From: Tyto alba
Lineage: Eukaryota; Chordata; Aves; Strigiformes; Tytonidae
Reading direction: 5' to 3'
Assembly (NCBI RefSeq): GCF_018691265.1
Contig: NW_024881322.1
Location: forward strand, 11,087,989 to 11,151,988
DNA length: 64,000 bases
The notes beneath the pieces were generated by a model. It did not search any database and had not been told where the DNA came from. It worked only from the letters and a program-made list of their open reading frames with translations. Made by a program: the position numbers and the translations under genes. This document shows, piece after piece, positions 1 through 11,563 of this stretch (positions are counted from its first letter, which is position 1; each line of letters begins with the position of its first letter).

Positions 1-3000
1 GGGCCTCAGCTCCAGACAGTGACATTCGACAAGCCGCAAGGGAAGTTGTTTTGTAACTTTAGCTATGACAACTGAGAACCTACAGCTGCAGCAGTACTTG
101 ACTCGGATCTGGATCAGCCTTAGATTACACTGACTGTATGCAGCAAACACAGTTTTATTCATGCCTGTCTATTACAAATAACAGTCCCTGCCTCCCTACC
201 TTTTTCCCTTAGAGAAATAAAATCAGAAAGTATTTTTACTCCAGCACTGCCTGGAGGATCTATAGCAACACAATCTTATTTATTACCTGTCACTTCTACG
301 CAAACATTTCCTACTGTGTCACACCAACCATTTATTATATCATTTCTCTCTGAGTCCTCAACATCATCCATCACCAGTAGTCACCTTCCCTGCTCCTGCT
401 CTGGGCCTTTGCACTGCACGGGGATCTGCCAGTGTGGATGCCGGGGGCCTGGGCTGACGACGTTTTCCATTTTGTTGCTCTTCCATTACCACTTGAGCTG
501 CCTGGAGCTGCTAGGGTGTTGCTAAGGGTTCAATGGGACACCTTCTTTATGAGCCTTTCCCTACCACCATCCTCTTAATGTAGGAGATGTCAACCTGCTT
601 GTTTTATGAACACCTCACCTCCTTCTTCCTTTAAGAAGAAACAGGTGGAGGTTTCCTTCCCTATGAATAACCGTGCCACCTTCCCGCCCTCCCCTCCAGG
701 CACATATATGACCACCTTTAGCCTGAAGACTCTGGGATACATAGATTTTTACCTAACCTTTCTTAATTACTGCAGGGATGAGGTGGGAGTGTAAGCAAGG
801 GTGCAGTTGCCCTTGTAGCAGCAAGGGAGAAATGGATGAAGTTGCCAGGAAAGTAACAAGGGAAACCCAGCATTAGATAAATCTAAGACAGATCTAGATT
901 CAATACGAAGACCTCTAAATATAATCACTTATACTGAGAACATGTTAACAGTACCCTAGTTTGCCAATGACAAGCAAGGCAAGAAGAGGAGGCACCTGGA
1001 CAGCAGCAGACTCGGCTCCACGTGGGTATGTCCTCCTCAGACCTCCACACCAGATGGGTCATGTAGCCCACTTAAGGTCCTCTATAGCCTCCGGGAAGAT
1101 TGTTCATGCATTCTTCTTCTGGGTTTCCAATAATTTTCCCTCCCTCTTTTGGTTTTTAGGAGGTGAGAGTTTGTAAACAATGCACAACTGTAGCTGTAAA
1201 CAAACTTGTCTGGAAATTGCCTTTGCTCTGAGGAGCATCTGGTAGAAAAATCTGTCCCTGACTTCTCTTCCCAGCCTCTCTGCCAAACAGCCTTTCTCCC
1301 TTGCTCTTTGTCTCTAGACCTTGACAAGGAGGAAACAGGCCATCATCAGATTTTCTGTGCCAGAAAGGGAAAGAAGTGTTCCTTCACAAATTCACAGAAG
1401 CGCAGGATTGTCAATGTATGACCGAGTGTTACCTTGCTTGCACGTTCGGTTATCACCAGCTTCACTAGCAGTGGTGTCAGGATCCTAACAGGGTCGACTT
1501 TACGAGTAGCTAGCCCGTGCTTTTGTATGCTATAGAAATCATATTCTCAAATGCATACATGTGTACATACTCCTAGGATATAGGAAAAGGCAGACTTTGT
1601 AATAGCTGAAGCAGCAAAAGGGACTGTCTTCCTCACTAGCTAGAAGTGTACATAATTAGAGTATATTCTTCTATTTCCTTAATGCCAAACTTAAATAACT
1701 CTGACCAGGCAACGTGTTTATAGTGACAGCAGGGATTCCCATACTGCTTAGAAATGTAACTGGAATTTCTCGTAATATGTTGCAGCGACATTACAAGCTA
1801 AATGCCCAAGAAATGACTAGAACGATGGGAGGGTAAGTTATGAGTATGATGTACTACATAATGTAACACAGGAGCCCATAAACCCATAATGATACTATGA
1901 AACTGATACATAATTTTAATTAAAAAAAAAATACAAATATTGTGCAGCTACAGCAATGACTGCATGACCTGCTTAGTTATGAAAGGTCAGTTGTAAAACT
2001 TATTTGGATATGCCCTCTAACTTCCATCCAAGAGCAGTGATTTGTGTACAAAGTGGGACAAACATTTTATCTGAACCTTTTGTTAACTGTGAGCATTTTC
2101 TCATAATGGTTAAAAAAAAAAAAAAAATTAGAACTTTTTATTATCGTGCTCTCCTGTCCCCAGCACTGCTGAGGATCCACATGCTCATTTATGCTTTCCT
2201 ACCTGGACTCAAGAGCCTTTGCGGGGTGATGGATCTGGCTCTCCAGGGATGCAGACTGCTGCACCTCTCCTCGGACTCCTAGCTGCGGAGTTCAGTGGCA
2301 GTGAAATCCACTTTCATCTCGCATTTAAAAACTGGCATCAAAACTGCAAACGACTTCTCTGAGCCGCTTAGAGAGGCACTTTGAAAGTCACAAATAAACG
2401 ACTTTCAAAGGAAGATGGCCATGTGTTTTCCCTGTGCCTTGGCACATCTCCCTTTAGCAAATCCCGAGCCCTCACCTCTGGCCCATCGCTGCATGGGAGC
2501 TCCTGCTCGGGCATGGCTGAAGCATGGCTTTGAGGTACAGCAAATTCTGCTTCGTGGATCAAAATAAGAAAAAACAGGGTTGGGGGGAGGTAGGGAGCAG
2601 AGAGGGAGCTGGAGAAAGGCTTTGGCTGGAAGCATGAGTCAGAGCATTACGAGATGTATGGGATTACCATAGTTTACATAGTGTCCTCATTGCCAACCAG
2701 CCACGTCAAGTCCCGAGCGCAGTGCAGGCTGTGGAGAGGTCATGAGCAGCAGGACAGTAGTAGCGTTACAGTAGCACAGTGTCCTCAGCCAGAGCTACCG
2801 GCCCGGGAAGGATCTTGCAACCCCATAAGATGTCACGGTTCCTGCAGCAAAGAGCCTCCGAGGCACGACCCCACGTGTAATTGTCACGTGTAGAACTGAG
2901 GAAAGGCATTTTCTCTCTTTCTTGTCAAGATTGTGTTCAAATTTTAATGGCCTCAACCAAAAACCTCTCCAGGAAGAATCTTAGACCTAGGCTGCACCTA

Positions 3001-3299
3001 GAGACACATAACAGTTGTGAAGTTGGACCGTTCTCATCAGTTCCATATCGTATTTATTTAGCTCAGATAGCGGTTATTTATCCCACAACTCCCAAAAAAT
3101 TGTTTCATCCCTAGCCGTAGATGGAAATAGTGAGGACAGTGCTGATCCAAAGCCTCCCACTGATTTCAGTATCTTTTGCATCAACATACCTCTCCAGGAG
3201 CACTTCTGAGGCCGACCTTCTGCCCTTGGTAGTGGACCAATTCAGAGCAGAAATCACTGAATTTCAGAGACAAGTCTCCTTTTCTATTTTTTGCCTATT
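1..3299. other. noncoding DNA, no gene recognised
   Basis: I see no recognisable exon, RNA gene or transposon here. Open frames are at most about 92 codons, have no domain-like content, and several run antisense to each other. The only simple repeat of note is a 16-A run at 2112-2127. GC content rises mildly around 2150-2290 and 2700-2880 without becoming CpG-rich. A short noncoding RNA or a regulatory element could be missed by reading alone. Confidence 0.6.
2112..2127 (+). repeat. poly(A) tract, A16
   Basis: An uninterrupted run of 16 A. No retroelement body is visible upstream, so I treat it as a simple homopolymer, not as a retrocopy tail. Confidence 0.9.
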
Positions 3300-3300
3300 T

Positions 3301-3320
3301 CCACCCCCCCCACCCCCCCC
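3301..3320 (+). repeat. C-rich tract
   Basis: Twenty bases of C broken only by two A, giving C runs of 2, 7 or more, and 8. The opposite strand is a G-run sequence that could stack as a quadruplex. The tract lies about 40 bp before the first CpG-dense block. Confidence 0.85.
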
Positions 3321-3356
3321 TTAATTTAGAAGCCGTATCAGCAGCATCTGGCTTCC

Positions 3357-3545
3357 AGCGCACGGCAGACTGTCACGCTGCGGACTCCCTGAGCAAACCT
3401 GCCTCACTCCATCCGTGAGCGAGCACGTAGGCACCACGCGGGCGCACGCGCGCGCGGTTCGGCAGAAGTCACACCGCGGCACTCGGGTCTCTCCCGATCT
3501 GCCCGACGGCCCTGCCTCTCCTCACAGTCAGCGGAGAGGGGTCAC
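3357..3545. promoter_or_regulatory. small CpG-dense block (CpG island shore?)
   Basis: By hand I count roughly 23 CpG dinucleotides in about 190 bp, far above the surrounding sequence, where CpG is rare. The densest part is 3437-3457. The block is separated from the larger CpG island at 4130 by about 580 bp of AT-rich DNA containing an A tract and a T tract. Clustered unmethylated CpG in vertebrates usually marks promoters or other germline-active regulatory DNA. No start site, TATA box or exon can be assigned, and it is too short to meet usual island length rules alone. Confidence 0.4.
3442..3456. repeat. alternating purine-pyrimidine (CG)n run, Z-DNA-prone
   Basis: Fifteen bases alternate G/C or A/C without a break, mostly GC steps. 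Such runs are classic Z-DNA-forming sequences and are rare outside CpG-rich promoter regions in vertebrates because of CpG decay. Confidence 0.75.
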
Positions 3546-3683
3546 AAAGGGAACAGGACACTGGAAAGGATCCTGCGAAGCATTACAAGCCTTTCTGCTC
3601 CCCCTTCCTCTCTACAGCCTTTATGCTAAGTAAACACCACCTAGACATTTTGTTGTTCTTACCAAAAGCAACTATTATGGTTT

Positions 3684-3707
3684 AAAAAAAAAAAAAAAAG
3701 AAAAAAA
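3684..3707 (+). repeat. poly(A) tract (A16 G A7)
   Basis: Sixteen A, one G, then seven A. It lies in the AT-rich spacer between the two CpG-dense blocks. Confidence 0.9.
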
Positions 3708-4056
3708 GTCAAAATAGAAAGGAGATGGGAAACCTTAAGATATTACCCCTGAGCAGACAGATCAGATACTTTTAGAGCAGAGCTACGGCACTTCTTCCCC
3801 TCCCCACAAGTGCAGTCAGCACATTCGATTTCTTTTTCTATATCTCTCCCATGTTTATTATTAAAACACGTCATCACCATCTAATCACCACTGGAATTGA
3901 GAGTAACTTTGCACAGGAGCATTCCAAAATTAGAGAACGCCGATTAAAATTAACACAAACCCAAAGTGCTGTGCCGTAACGAATCTCCGGCCAACGCACG
4001 AGCAAACACAACCCATACCTGCTAGTTTCACATTGCTCATACTTCGCTTTTAGTGC

Positions 4057-4090
4057 TTTTTTTTTTTGTTTTTTTTTGTTTTTTTTTTTT
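4057..4090 (+). repeat. poly(T) tract with two G interruptions
   Basis: A T-run of about 34 bases broken by single G at two places, ending about 40 bp before the CpG island. Long poly(dA:dT) tracts exclude nucleosomes and often border promoters, which fits but does not prove a promoter here. Confidence 0.85.
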
Positions 4091-4129
4091 CCTCCGTGTG
4101 TGTTTCCCTCCTCTACGAGCAGCGCCACA

Positions 4130-4570
4130 AAACTGCCAGTCCGGGGCTCTGCTGAGCCCTTCTCCTTACCCCACGCACGCAGGAGGAGTCGTCCCATCCA
4201 GCAGCCTCCCCGCTTTTCTCTCCGGCGGACTCACGCTTCGCTTCCCCCCGCAGCAGCCTCCCCGGGCGGGTTCCCACCCGCCGCCCCGCTCCACGTCCCA
4301 CGGACAGCTGGGGCCAGCCCCAGGGCATGGTGGAGACGGGACGTGGCCCTTCCTGATATAATGGGCAGGCCGGTGCCAGCGCCGGCATCGGTCCGGGCAG
4401 GATTCCAGCGCGGCGGCCGTCCCGCAGCTGTCGCGGGGCACGGGCCGGCAGGACAATCAGCTGTGTGGCTAATATTAGCCACCCGCGCCGCCGGCACCGG
4501 AGCGTGATCCAGGCACAGAGCAGCTAGTAGGGAAATAACTGTCCCGCTCGGCCTTCGGTTAAAACGAAAC
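4130..4570. promoter_or_regulatory. CpG island, candidate promoter
   Basis: About 440 bp of GC-rich DNA with roughly 45 CpG by hand count, an obvious island in AT-rich, CpG-poor surroundings. It follows a T tract and ends in A-rich sequence near 4570. A TATAAT-like string sits at 4357-4362, and an 18-bp palindrome at 4465-4482. Open frames cross the block on both strands (up to 143 codons on plus and 113 on minus), but GC-rich DNA is poor in stops and none has a recognisable domain, so I do not call a gene. It could be the promoter of a lncRNA, an alternative first exon of a distant gene, or an orphan intragenic island. Direction of transcription cannot be decided. Confidence 0.6.
4465..4482. 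promoter_or_regulatory. 18-bp perfect palindrome with MEF2-like core
   Basis: Bases 4465-4473 are the exact reverse complement of 4474-4482. The centre (4469-4478) reads CTAATATTAG, which fits the MEF2 consensus YTA(A/T)4TAR and also holds two abutting homeodomain TAAT cores. It is an AT core inside a GC-rich island, which makes it stand out. Binding by either factor class is inference. Confidence 0.5.
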
Positions 4571-6003
4571 AAACAAAAAACGTGAATATCCCACCCGACA
4601 AATAACCTTCATGGAAGTCCCAGAGCCCTACGTGGTCCCTTCCCGTTCATCACATTAACCTGCTTTTCTCTCCAGCGGTGGTCTTGGTCCTTCCAAAATT
4701 GCTGGCCACAAATAGGAAAGGATATATTTGTATTTACCATCTCTGCCACCTCAGCACTGACAACCTCAGGTCCTCCAGCAGCCAGAAGAGAAACATCAGG
4801 CTGAGCCTTGGCCGTGCCAAGGGTGAGCGTCGAACAATTGCGCTGCTTAGTGGCACGCTTTGGTTTGTGGCTCCTGGGAAAGCACCATGATGGACAGTGC
4901 TGTTGCATACAGCAAGAAAGTAAAATAAGCTAATGCTATAAGTGACTCATAAAACCCAAAATCAAGCAAACCCTCCCACCCAGCATAACCTGCAATGATA
5001 ACATAGCATGTTAACGTCCTGCTTAAAATAAAACACCCACAGATTCGGGCCACCGTTCTGGGGTTTTTTAAAGGAATTTTTGCAGCTCTATTTTCTCCGC
5101 TCCCTAGATGTTGCAGGTGTCTCCAGGCACCAGGGGATGTGATGAAGGCATGCACTGCAGCAGCAATAAGCACCAGAGGGCAGCTTAAATACAAACGTGA
5201 GCTCCAACTCCAAATTCTCTGACCAAGCAGCTTATAGCAGATCTTCCACAGTCCTAGCTGTAAGCTTCTTTGATGCATCCATTTTGTTTCCATAAAACAA
5301 CTGTGTTCAAGGTGAAAGCGATGGAAAGCAAGAGCTGCAAGGCCCTGCTTTCTGCAAGACCTACCTGGATGGAACAGGACACGATGGTGGCAGTGTTTGT
5401 GGAGAAATATGGGTGGGAAACTCTCATACTCGGTTGTGAAAGGTGTAAAGTCTTGTTGCTGGCTTCGTGCTGGCTGGATTGTTATTTTAAACCATGTCAG
5501 GGACCAGATGGTGCCTTTTAAAGAAATGTGATTATAAGCTAAAATTTAAAAATACACCAGAAGCTTTTGCGAAACCGTAGGAGAATTAAAGGGACAAACA
5601 CCAAAAGTAAATGTACAGAGACCTTGGCTTCTGAAGAAGAAAGCTGCTGCAGTCTGAGAAAGATAAAATGAAACTGGATGTTTCCACTTCTGCAAAACGT
5701 GGGAGGCTCCCTAGACAGCTAAATTAGAGAGAAAATGTGACACAGCTGAATCCCTGCATTCCCCTTGCATCCTCCAAGTAACCTCTTTGATCCCTGGGGA
5801 AAAGAAACTTGATTCATTTCCACAGCCAAGTCTATCTTTTGATAGTAATACATAGATCAGCCTAAGATCTGGGCAGTTCCTCTCCTTCCCTACTGTATTG
5901 CTGCATTGCTTGTTTACCTGGCCAAATCAAGATGGGCTCCCCAGACTGCAATAGCAAATACTCTCTACTCATTCCCTGACTAATCATTGGAGTCATTCAG
6001 TTT

Positions 6004-6022
6004 AAAAAAAAAAAAAAAAAAA
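6004..6022 (+). repeat. poly(A) tract, A19
   Basis: Nineteen uninterrupted A with no associated retroelement body. Confidence 0.9.
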
Positions 6023-8343
6023 GTTTCCATCTAGCGAGAGCATCTATCTTTAGACTAAATCTTTAAAACAAATATTTAACGTTTACATCTTTCAAATAGC
6101 ATTATTGGTAGATTTGGAAAATTCTCTTTGTATTTTACAGGCTTTCAGATAAAAGATGTCAGGTGATGAAACTATGTAATCCAGCCCACTAGAGAAAGGA
6201 ACATTTCTCTTGAGGAACGTGGATTCAGATTCACTTCTTCCACACTTATAATACTTATCAAACTAGAACATGAGAAGCCTGATTTGTCCTGATGTGACAC
6301 AATCTGTTAAGTGACCATGTGCAGTCACCTATATAAACAAATAACTTTGTTCGGTTTCTGTCAGTGGCATTCATCTTACTGGGGAAGAAAATTACAGCTT
6401 TGCTTAAAGGAGGAAAACATCAGACATCAGTTCAGTGAGGGATGTTTGCGGTTGAGGCGTGGGTTGCATATCCATTTCAGGAGATGTGTGTCCTTAGCTA
6501 TACTTCTCATCACAAATAATTCAAGATCAAGTGAAGACCAAATCTTGCTGCAAGACTTGAGTGCAGGTGAGAGACTATCAAACCTCTGAGTGTATTGGGA
6601 TTTAGCTGTCTACTTTAAGCTTTTATTATATATGGGACAGTACGCCAGCACAGCATACCATTAGAAGGTAAGCATATCGGAACAAAAATTGGACATGCAA
6701 ATCCATATTCTCCCAAGAGAGTTATAATAAACAACAGAGAGATTCAGGAAACTACTTATCTTTCAGTGTCAGCTTCCAGTCCTCTGCTTTTCAGTCTTGC
6801 AGCAAGCCAACCATTCCTGCAGGCACGGTGTGTCCCCTTAGGGCCACCATCTAGCTGTAATTCAAGAACCCGAGCACAGCTGGTATCATCACTCAATGTT
6901 GCGCAAGCACTTACGACATGAAACGCGGCTCGGACTCTGGCATGAGGCCCGTGCCTGCATGCAATTACCCCACTACTGAGGTTTCTCATGTATATGTTCG
7001 TTTCTTTTTATGGTATCACAGATTTTCTAGTGAATGTATGATCTCCCAGGATGTTGTCGACCTAGCTTGCTATGCACTATCACAAGAATTAATATTACAA
7101 TAATGAGAGGAAAGCATTTTTTAGTCCAGCTCCTCCAACCCCTGTACTTTGAAACATACACCCAAGGATACAAGAGGACAAAAATAGAGATGAACAGATC
7201 CACAAGAGCTAGACCTCAAAAGCCATACTTGGCTTCTGCCTTGTTGTGGAGGTGCCTCCAGTTTTCACTACAAGTGTTCCAAATATCTGTAACTGGGTGT
7301 ACTTGATTGTATTTCATTGCAGCAGTACTAAACAGCTGGGACTGTAGTTTATATTGAAGATTAAGCCAATCAAGGTCACATTTTCTGTCTCTCTCCTCTT
7401 TATTTTTTTTTTCTTTTGCCAAAACACCTAGTATAGATCTGTGATCAAGTATATGAAGAAAAAAAAAAAAAAAGTTAGGTCCTGTCTAAAGGGAACTGAA
7501 CCCAACAAAAGGCCCCACCCACCAAGCTAGAGCTATAAAGCACTCCTCTGAGGGAGATGTCTCTAATTTCAAACTGTGGCTATTCTGGTAGAATAAATTA
7601 TTACGAATAAGACAAAAGCAATACACAAGTTTCCAGCCAGTCTGTATATATGAGGAAATACTCATATGTTTCCGCAACAGGACTTTAACTTGGCAGAATG
7701 ACTTAATCAGTAGACTAGAGGCTTATTTTTGAACTGTCAGCCACCCTGTAATTACCCAAACAAAACTTTAAATATTTTGATGCATGCGGATCTATTCTCA
7801 TATTTGTTTATGAATAATCATGAATTTTTTGTTCTGTTTCAGTTTTTTAAGTATATCAGTTCATCTAAAAAATAACAATGCACACAGTTCTCCATCCAGT
7901 GTGAAGAATGGTATGTGTGATGGGCAGGGCTGTGTTGTGGGAGATGAGGCTGAGCAGTAGCTCCTCTGAACTGCTCGAGTCCTGAAGCGAGATTTCCAGA
8001 ATGTCCTAGCTCCATTCCTAGAGAATTCTGTAATTACGCCATCTCTACCACTCTGGGGAAGGCTGGATTGATCATCAGGTCAGCACAAAATTAATTCCAG
8101 GCCCAGTCTTATGTGACAGATTGACTTAATGGTTTCTAAAATAACTCTTCAGGACTTTGCTGCACCTACTCTCAGAGAAGCAGCCCCTCACTTTATCAGT
8201 GCAGCGCTGCACCAGGGGTAGTAATTGTGAACACACAAAAACAGGGATCTGTCAGCATCCTCATGCTCCTGTCATTAGGATTCAACATCTACAACAGCGG
8301 AGGTCAAGGCAAGAACCTAATCACACAGTTACACTGTTACTGA

Positions 8344-8387
8344 GATATATATATAAAGAAATATATATATATAAAGAAATTTATATA
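8344..8387 (+). repeat. AT-rich short tandem (TA runs plus AAAGAA)
   Basis: Two copies of a run of alternating AT ending in AAAGAA, followed by a partial third. A microsatellite-like tract likely to vary in length between individuals. Confidence 0.8.
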
Positions 8388-9351
8388 GCATGAATTGAAG
8401 CAACTGACAGAGTCATGGAAGGAAGACACGTATATTCAAAACTACACTGTATATTTTACCTGCAGATGAAAGTACATCTCCCAAACAACACAGAGGTAAA
8501 AAGCTCTAGTGCTTTTTGCTTGCAAGCCCAAATAGAAAAGGCGTCTCTGAGTCATGCAAAAATATAGTGAAAAAAAAAACATTTTAAGTCAGAAGAGGAG
8601 TTCAGGAAAGTGTAAGGCATCTCATCAGAGAAAATTCATATCATTCTATGCAGAGTATATTCAGATCATAGACCTGAAATGCAATACACTTCTAATTTTT
8701 ATATACAGATCATCAACACTGCATCAATGGCAGCACCACTATTGACAAGGCAAAACCTGGCTCATCCCTGTATTGGGTACTACTTTGCAGCAGCTCATAC
8801 AACTCCATGGCACGTGTATCACCTTTTGGAAATCCCTGTGCTTGACAAAAACCTGCCCAGGCACAAGATTGTGCTGACCACAATAAGATCTCTAAGATTT
8901 CATAGCAATTAATATCACAGAATCATGATTAACAGAATTGCTGATATGTGAAGGCAGGGAAATGAAGATCCACAGGCAGAGAACAGATATCAAAACTGAC
9001 ATAAAATTGGGGCACAGAAGACAAGAAAGAGAAAGAGTGTTGAGAAGGTAACACCAAATTGCAACCCGAATTGTAAATTGTGATGCAGCATGGGGGAAGA
9101 AATGATCCTGTGGCATCACATCTTTGCTTTTCCAGACCAAGACAGCTTCACCAATTGCATCTCAGCCACCAGGGACTTGTGCAACTTCTGCTGTTTGACA
9201 AGAACCTAGCTGTGCCGATGAGCTGACAAATCCAAAATGCCTCCCGCCCCCAGCCCCTGCTGTGTGCCAAATTGCTATGCATGCGTTTGTGCACCACTTA
9301 GAATCCATCTTCAGTAGTTGCCAAGAATGCCCCCCTCCCAGTCTCTCCAGC

Positions 9352-9412
9352 AGAAAGAAGCAAGGAGAGAGAGGGAAACGGGGGGAGATGGAGAGGCAAA
9401 AAGAGAGGGAGT
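9352..9412 (+). repeat. purine-rich tract
   Basis: About 60 bases almost entirely A and G, with only a few C or T interruptions, including GA repeats and a run of six G. Polypurine tracts of this size can form triplex (H-DNA) structures. A shadow open frame crosses it; it is low complexity and not a gene. Confidence 0.7.
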
Positions 9413-9509
9413 GTGCTGTGCACTTAAGAAAGCCAGCTTTTATTTTTAGAGATGTGAAGCAGTGCTCAAGCACAGCTTGCTTTCACCCCAAACAGAAATG
9501 ATTGCTCCC

Positions 9510-9548
9510 AAAAAGAAAAAAAATAAAATTAAATAATAAAAAAAAAAT
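9510..9548 (+). repeat. A-rich tract
   Basis: A-rich low-complexity sequence with T and G interruptions, ending in a run of ten A. Confidence 0.8.
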
Positions 9549-9703
9549 ATCAGATGGCAGCTTGGCATTAGACCGGTACCTAAAAATGCCCTTGAATGAT
9601 GCAAGAGCCTAGCTGAAGCAAGAAGGAGAATTAAGAAACGATAATGAGCAGAAACCAGGGCGCACACCACCCCCCTCGCAGGTGCCTAAGCGGCCCTTGC
9701 CAT

Positions 9704-9730
9704 CCCCCCCCCTCCTCCCTTCTCCCTCCC
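9704..9730 (+). repeat. pyrimidine tract (C/T)
   Basis: C- and T-rich run including nine consecutive C. It belongs to a locally GC-richer stretch (about 9640-9960) that has few CpG and so is not a CpG island. Confidence 0.75.
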
Positions 9731-9914
9731 AGCCCCAGGAGTGCTCCCATCCAGCCTCCCTGCTCTGCACTGGCCCGTTCCCAAAGCAGCTCACCCAGAA
9801 AACAGGCGGGCAGAGGTTTTGGGAAAGATCATTCGGTTTAACTCACTACAGGCACAGTGATGCTATCCCAGATCGCCACTTAGACTGGGATTTAGCGAGC
9901 GCTGCAGTCCTGCC

Positions 9915-9932
9915 AGGAGGAGGAGGAGGAGG
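9915..9932 (+). repeat. (AGG)6 microsatellite
   Basis: Six perfect AGG units. Purine-rich like the tract at 9352-9412, but separated from it by about 500 bp. Confidence 0.9.
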
Positions 9933-11509
9933 AATTGTGTTGAAGCACGCGAGCTGAAGAAGAGACAGCAGAGATGAGCAGAGGGAGTAGGAAGCACAAG
10001 CGTGGCACAGGAGCTCAGTGCGAGCTGCTGGCCTCAACACCTGACCGACAAGCTGCCAGCAAAGCCAAAGTGTCAAAGGATGAGGCATAAACAATTAGAG
10101 ACTATCAAAAAAAGGTACATCTGAAATATGCCTGGTAGGAATCAGGATTGTATCACTGTTTTATGAGTACGTTTATCTGTGTTCTGATTGCTTTTTCTTC
10201 AATGTTACTCTGCTTGACACAAGGGAGAATGTATAAAAAGAAGTTATTCTGAGCGAAAAAAAATACTTCAAGCCAACCCTAGTTCAATCCTAGTTAATTC
10301 TCAGTCTCTCAGAAAAACATATTTGAATAATTTCAAGGATGATTTTGGAGAACCTTGAGACTTTTTAATCTCTTCTTAAAAGAACGTGGACTTGAAAACA
10401 CCACTAAAAAAAGGAATATATATCTCTTGAATTGCTCTTCAGATGCCCATATACTGCAACAGCCTCCTCCTTCATTCCTCTTTTGGTAAGACAGGATGAG
10501 TTTCCATAAGTCATGAGGGGAGAGGTGACACTGAAGACTAGCAGGGTAGCAAGAAGTCAGTTCCTCTGCAGAGGTGGGCCCCTGCACAGCACCATCGTTT
10601 GGCAAAACGTGCAGGTGAAATGCCAGTCGTCAGAGGTCCAGCTTTGCAGGGCGACTTTAATTTCCAATGCCTGTGCTGGGCTGCCGTCTGGCACAAATGA
10701 AGCAGAGCACCAGGAGCTGATTAAGGATGCTTGACTAGATGCATCATTACGGCTAGTGCAGCGATTCCTCTATTTATAAGCAAGATGTATTTTCCTGAAA
10801 TATAACCACTTCCAGTTTTCATTATTTTCTCCTCATTCCTAACCAGCAGGAAAGGAAGATCTACAACGAATTGAACAAGTCCATCTTTGGATGGCGAGGC
10901 AGGCTGAGCTAGACCTCTTCACTGCCAGGAACCTAAAACGCACCCTGGGATCATGTTTAGAGAAATCCTGTGGAATTTTTAACTTCTCATTTGTGAAATG
11001 ATACTACCCACAAGTTTATCACTGTCAGAAGCTATTAGCAAGTACAAATATCTTCCAGATGAAGAGCCTTCATATTTTCTCTTTAAAAGTGCCAGTGGTT
11101 TTATATTCTTAGTGTTCACATTCGTGTGTTGGTTAGCAACAGCATTTCCAGCTGCACTGAAAATGTCTTCATAATACAGGGAGGAGAGCAACTTCAAGGC
11201 AGCATTACCAGCCAGGCAAGCCATAATTATATTTCACTCACAGCTCCCCTTCCACCCCCAAATTATGTGTGAAGCTCATCCCATGCTGCTGCCAGATCTA
11301 CCCTTAGCATCACTTACCAGGGCCAACTCACATTTTACCACTGAGTTCCCCTCTTAGGAAGCTTCCTACTTGCAAGCCAGAAACAAAGCAAACAAAGATT
11401 ATTACTAACTCCAATCCCTGTTTCTGATCTATCACAATCATCTCCCACTCATTAGCATGACTGCCTCCAGTTTTGGACAGAATAAGACATCCTTGTCTCT
11501 CTAAAACAT

Positions 11510-11563
11510 AAAAAAAAAAAAAAAAAAAAAAAGGCAAACAAGCCACCAAAAAAAAAAAAAAAA
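11510..11563 (+). repeat. double poly(A) tract
   Basis: A run of 23 A, a short spacer, then a second run of 16 A. Simple low-complexity DNA. Confidence 0.9.

Larger units (their letters stand above)
4571..9349. other. noncoding DNA, no gene recognised
   Basis: AT-rich sequence with no recognisable coding homology or transposon. A minus-strand frame of 148 codons at 4847-5293 has hydrophobic runs but resembles no family I know. A-runs occur at 6004-6022, 7399-7407 (T) and 7459-7473, and an AT-rich tandem at 8344-8387. A string near 8917 faintly resembles a reversed CR1 end but is not convincing. Confidence 0.55.

Noticed and set aside
4076..4572. Overlapping frames of 91-143 codons on both strands
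   Set aside because: GC-rich island DNA has few stop codons; the frames are mutually antisense, proline/arginine/glycine-rich, and show no domain.
4847..5293. 148-codon minus-strand frame with hydrophobic segments, about 280 bp from the CpG island
   Set aside because: No signal peptide or recognisable membrane family, no splice or transcript context, and it is one of many frames this size expected by chance. Worth a database search, not a call.
8914..8975. Faint resemblance to a reversed CR1 3' end (CACAGAATCAT string)
   Set aside because: The match is confined to a few words and the spacing does not hold, unlike the somewhat better candidate at 56990.
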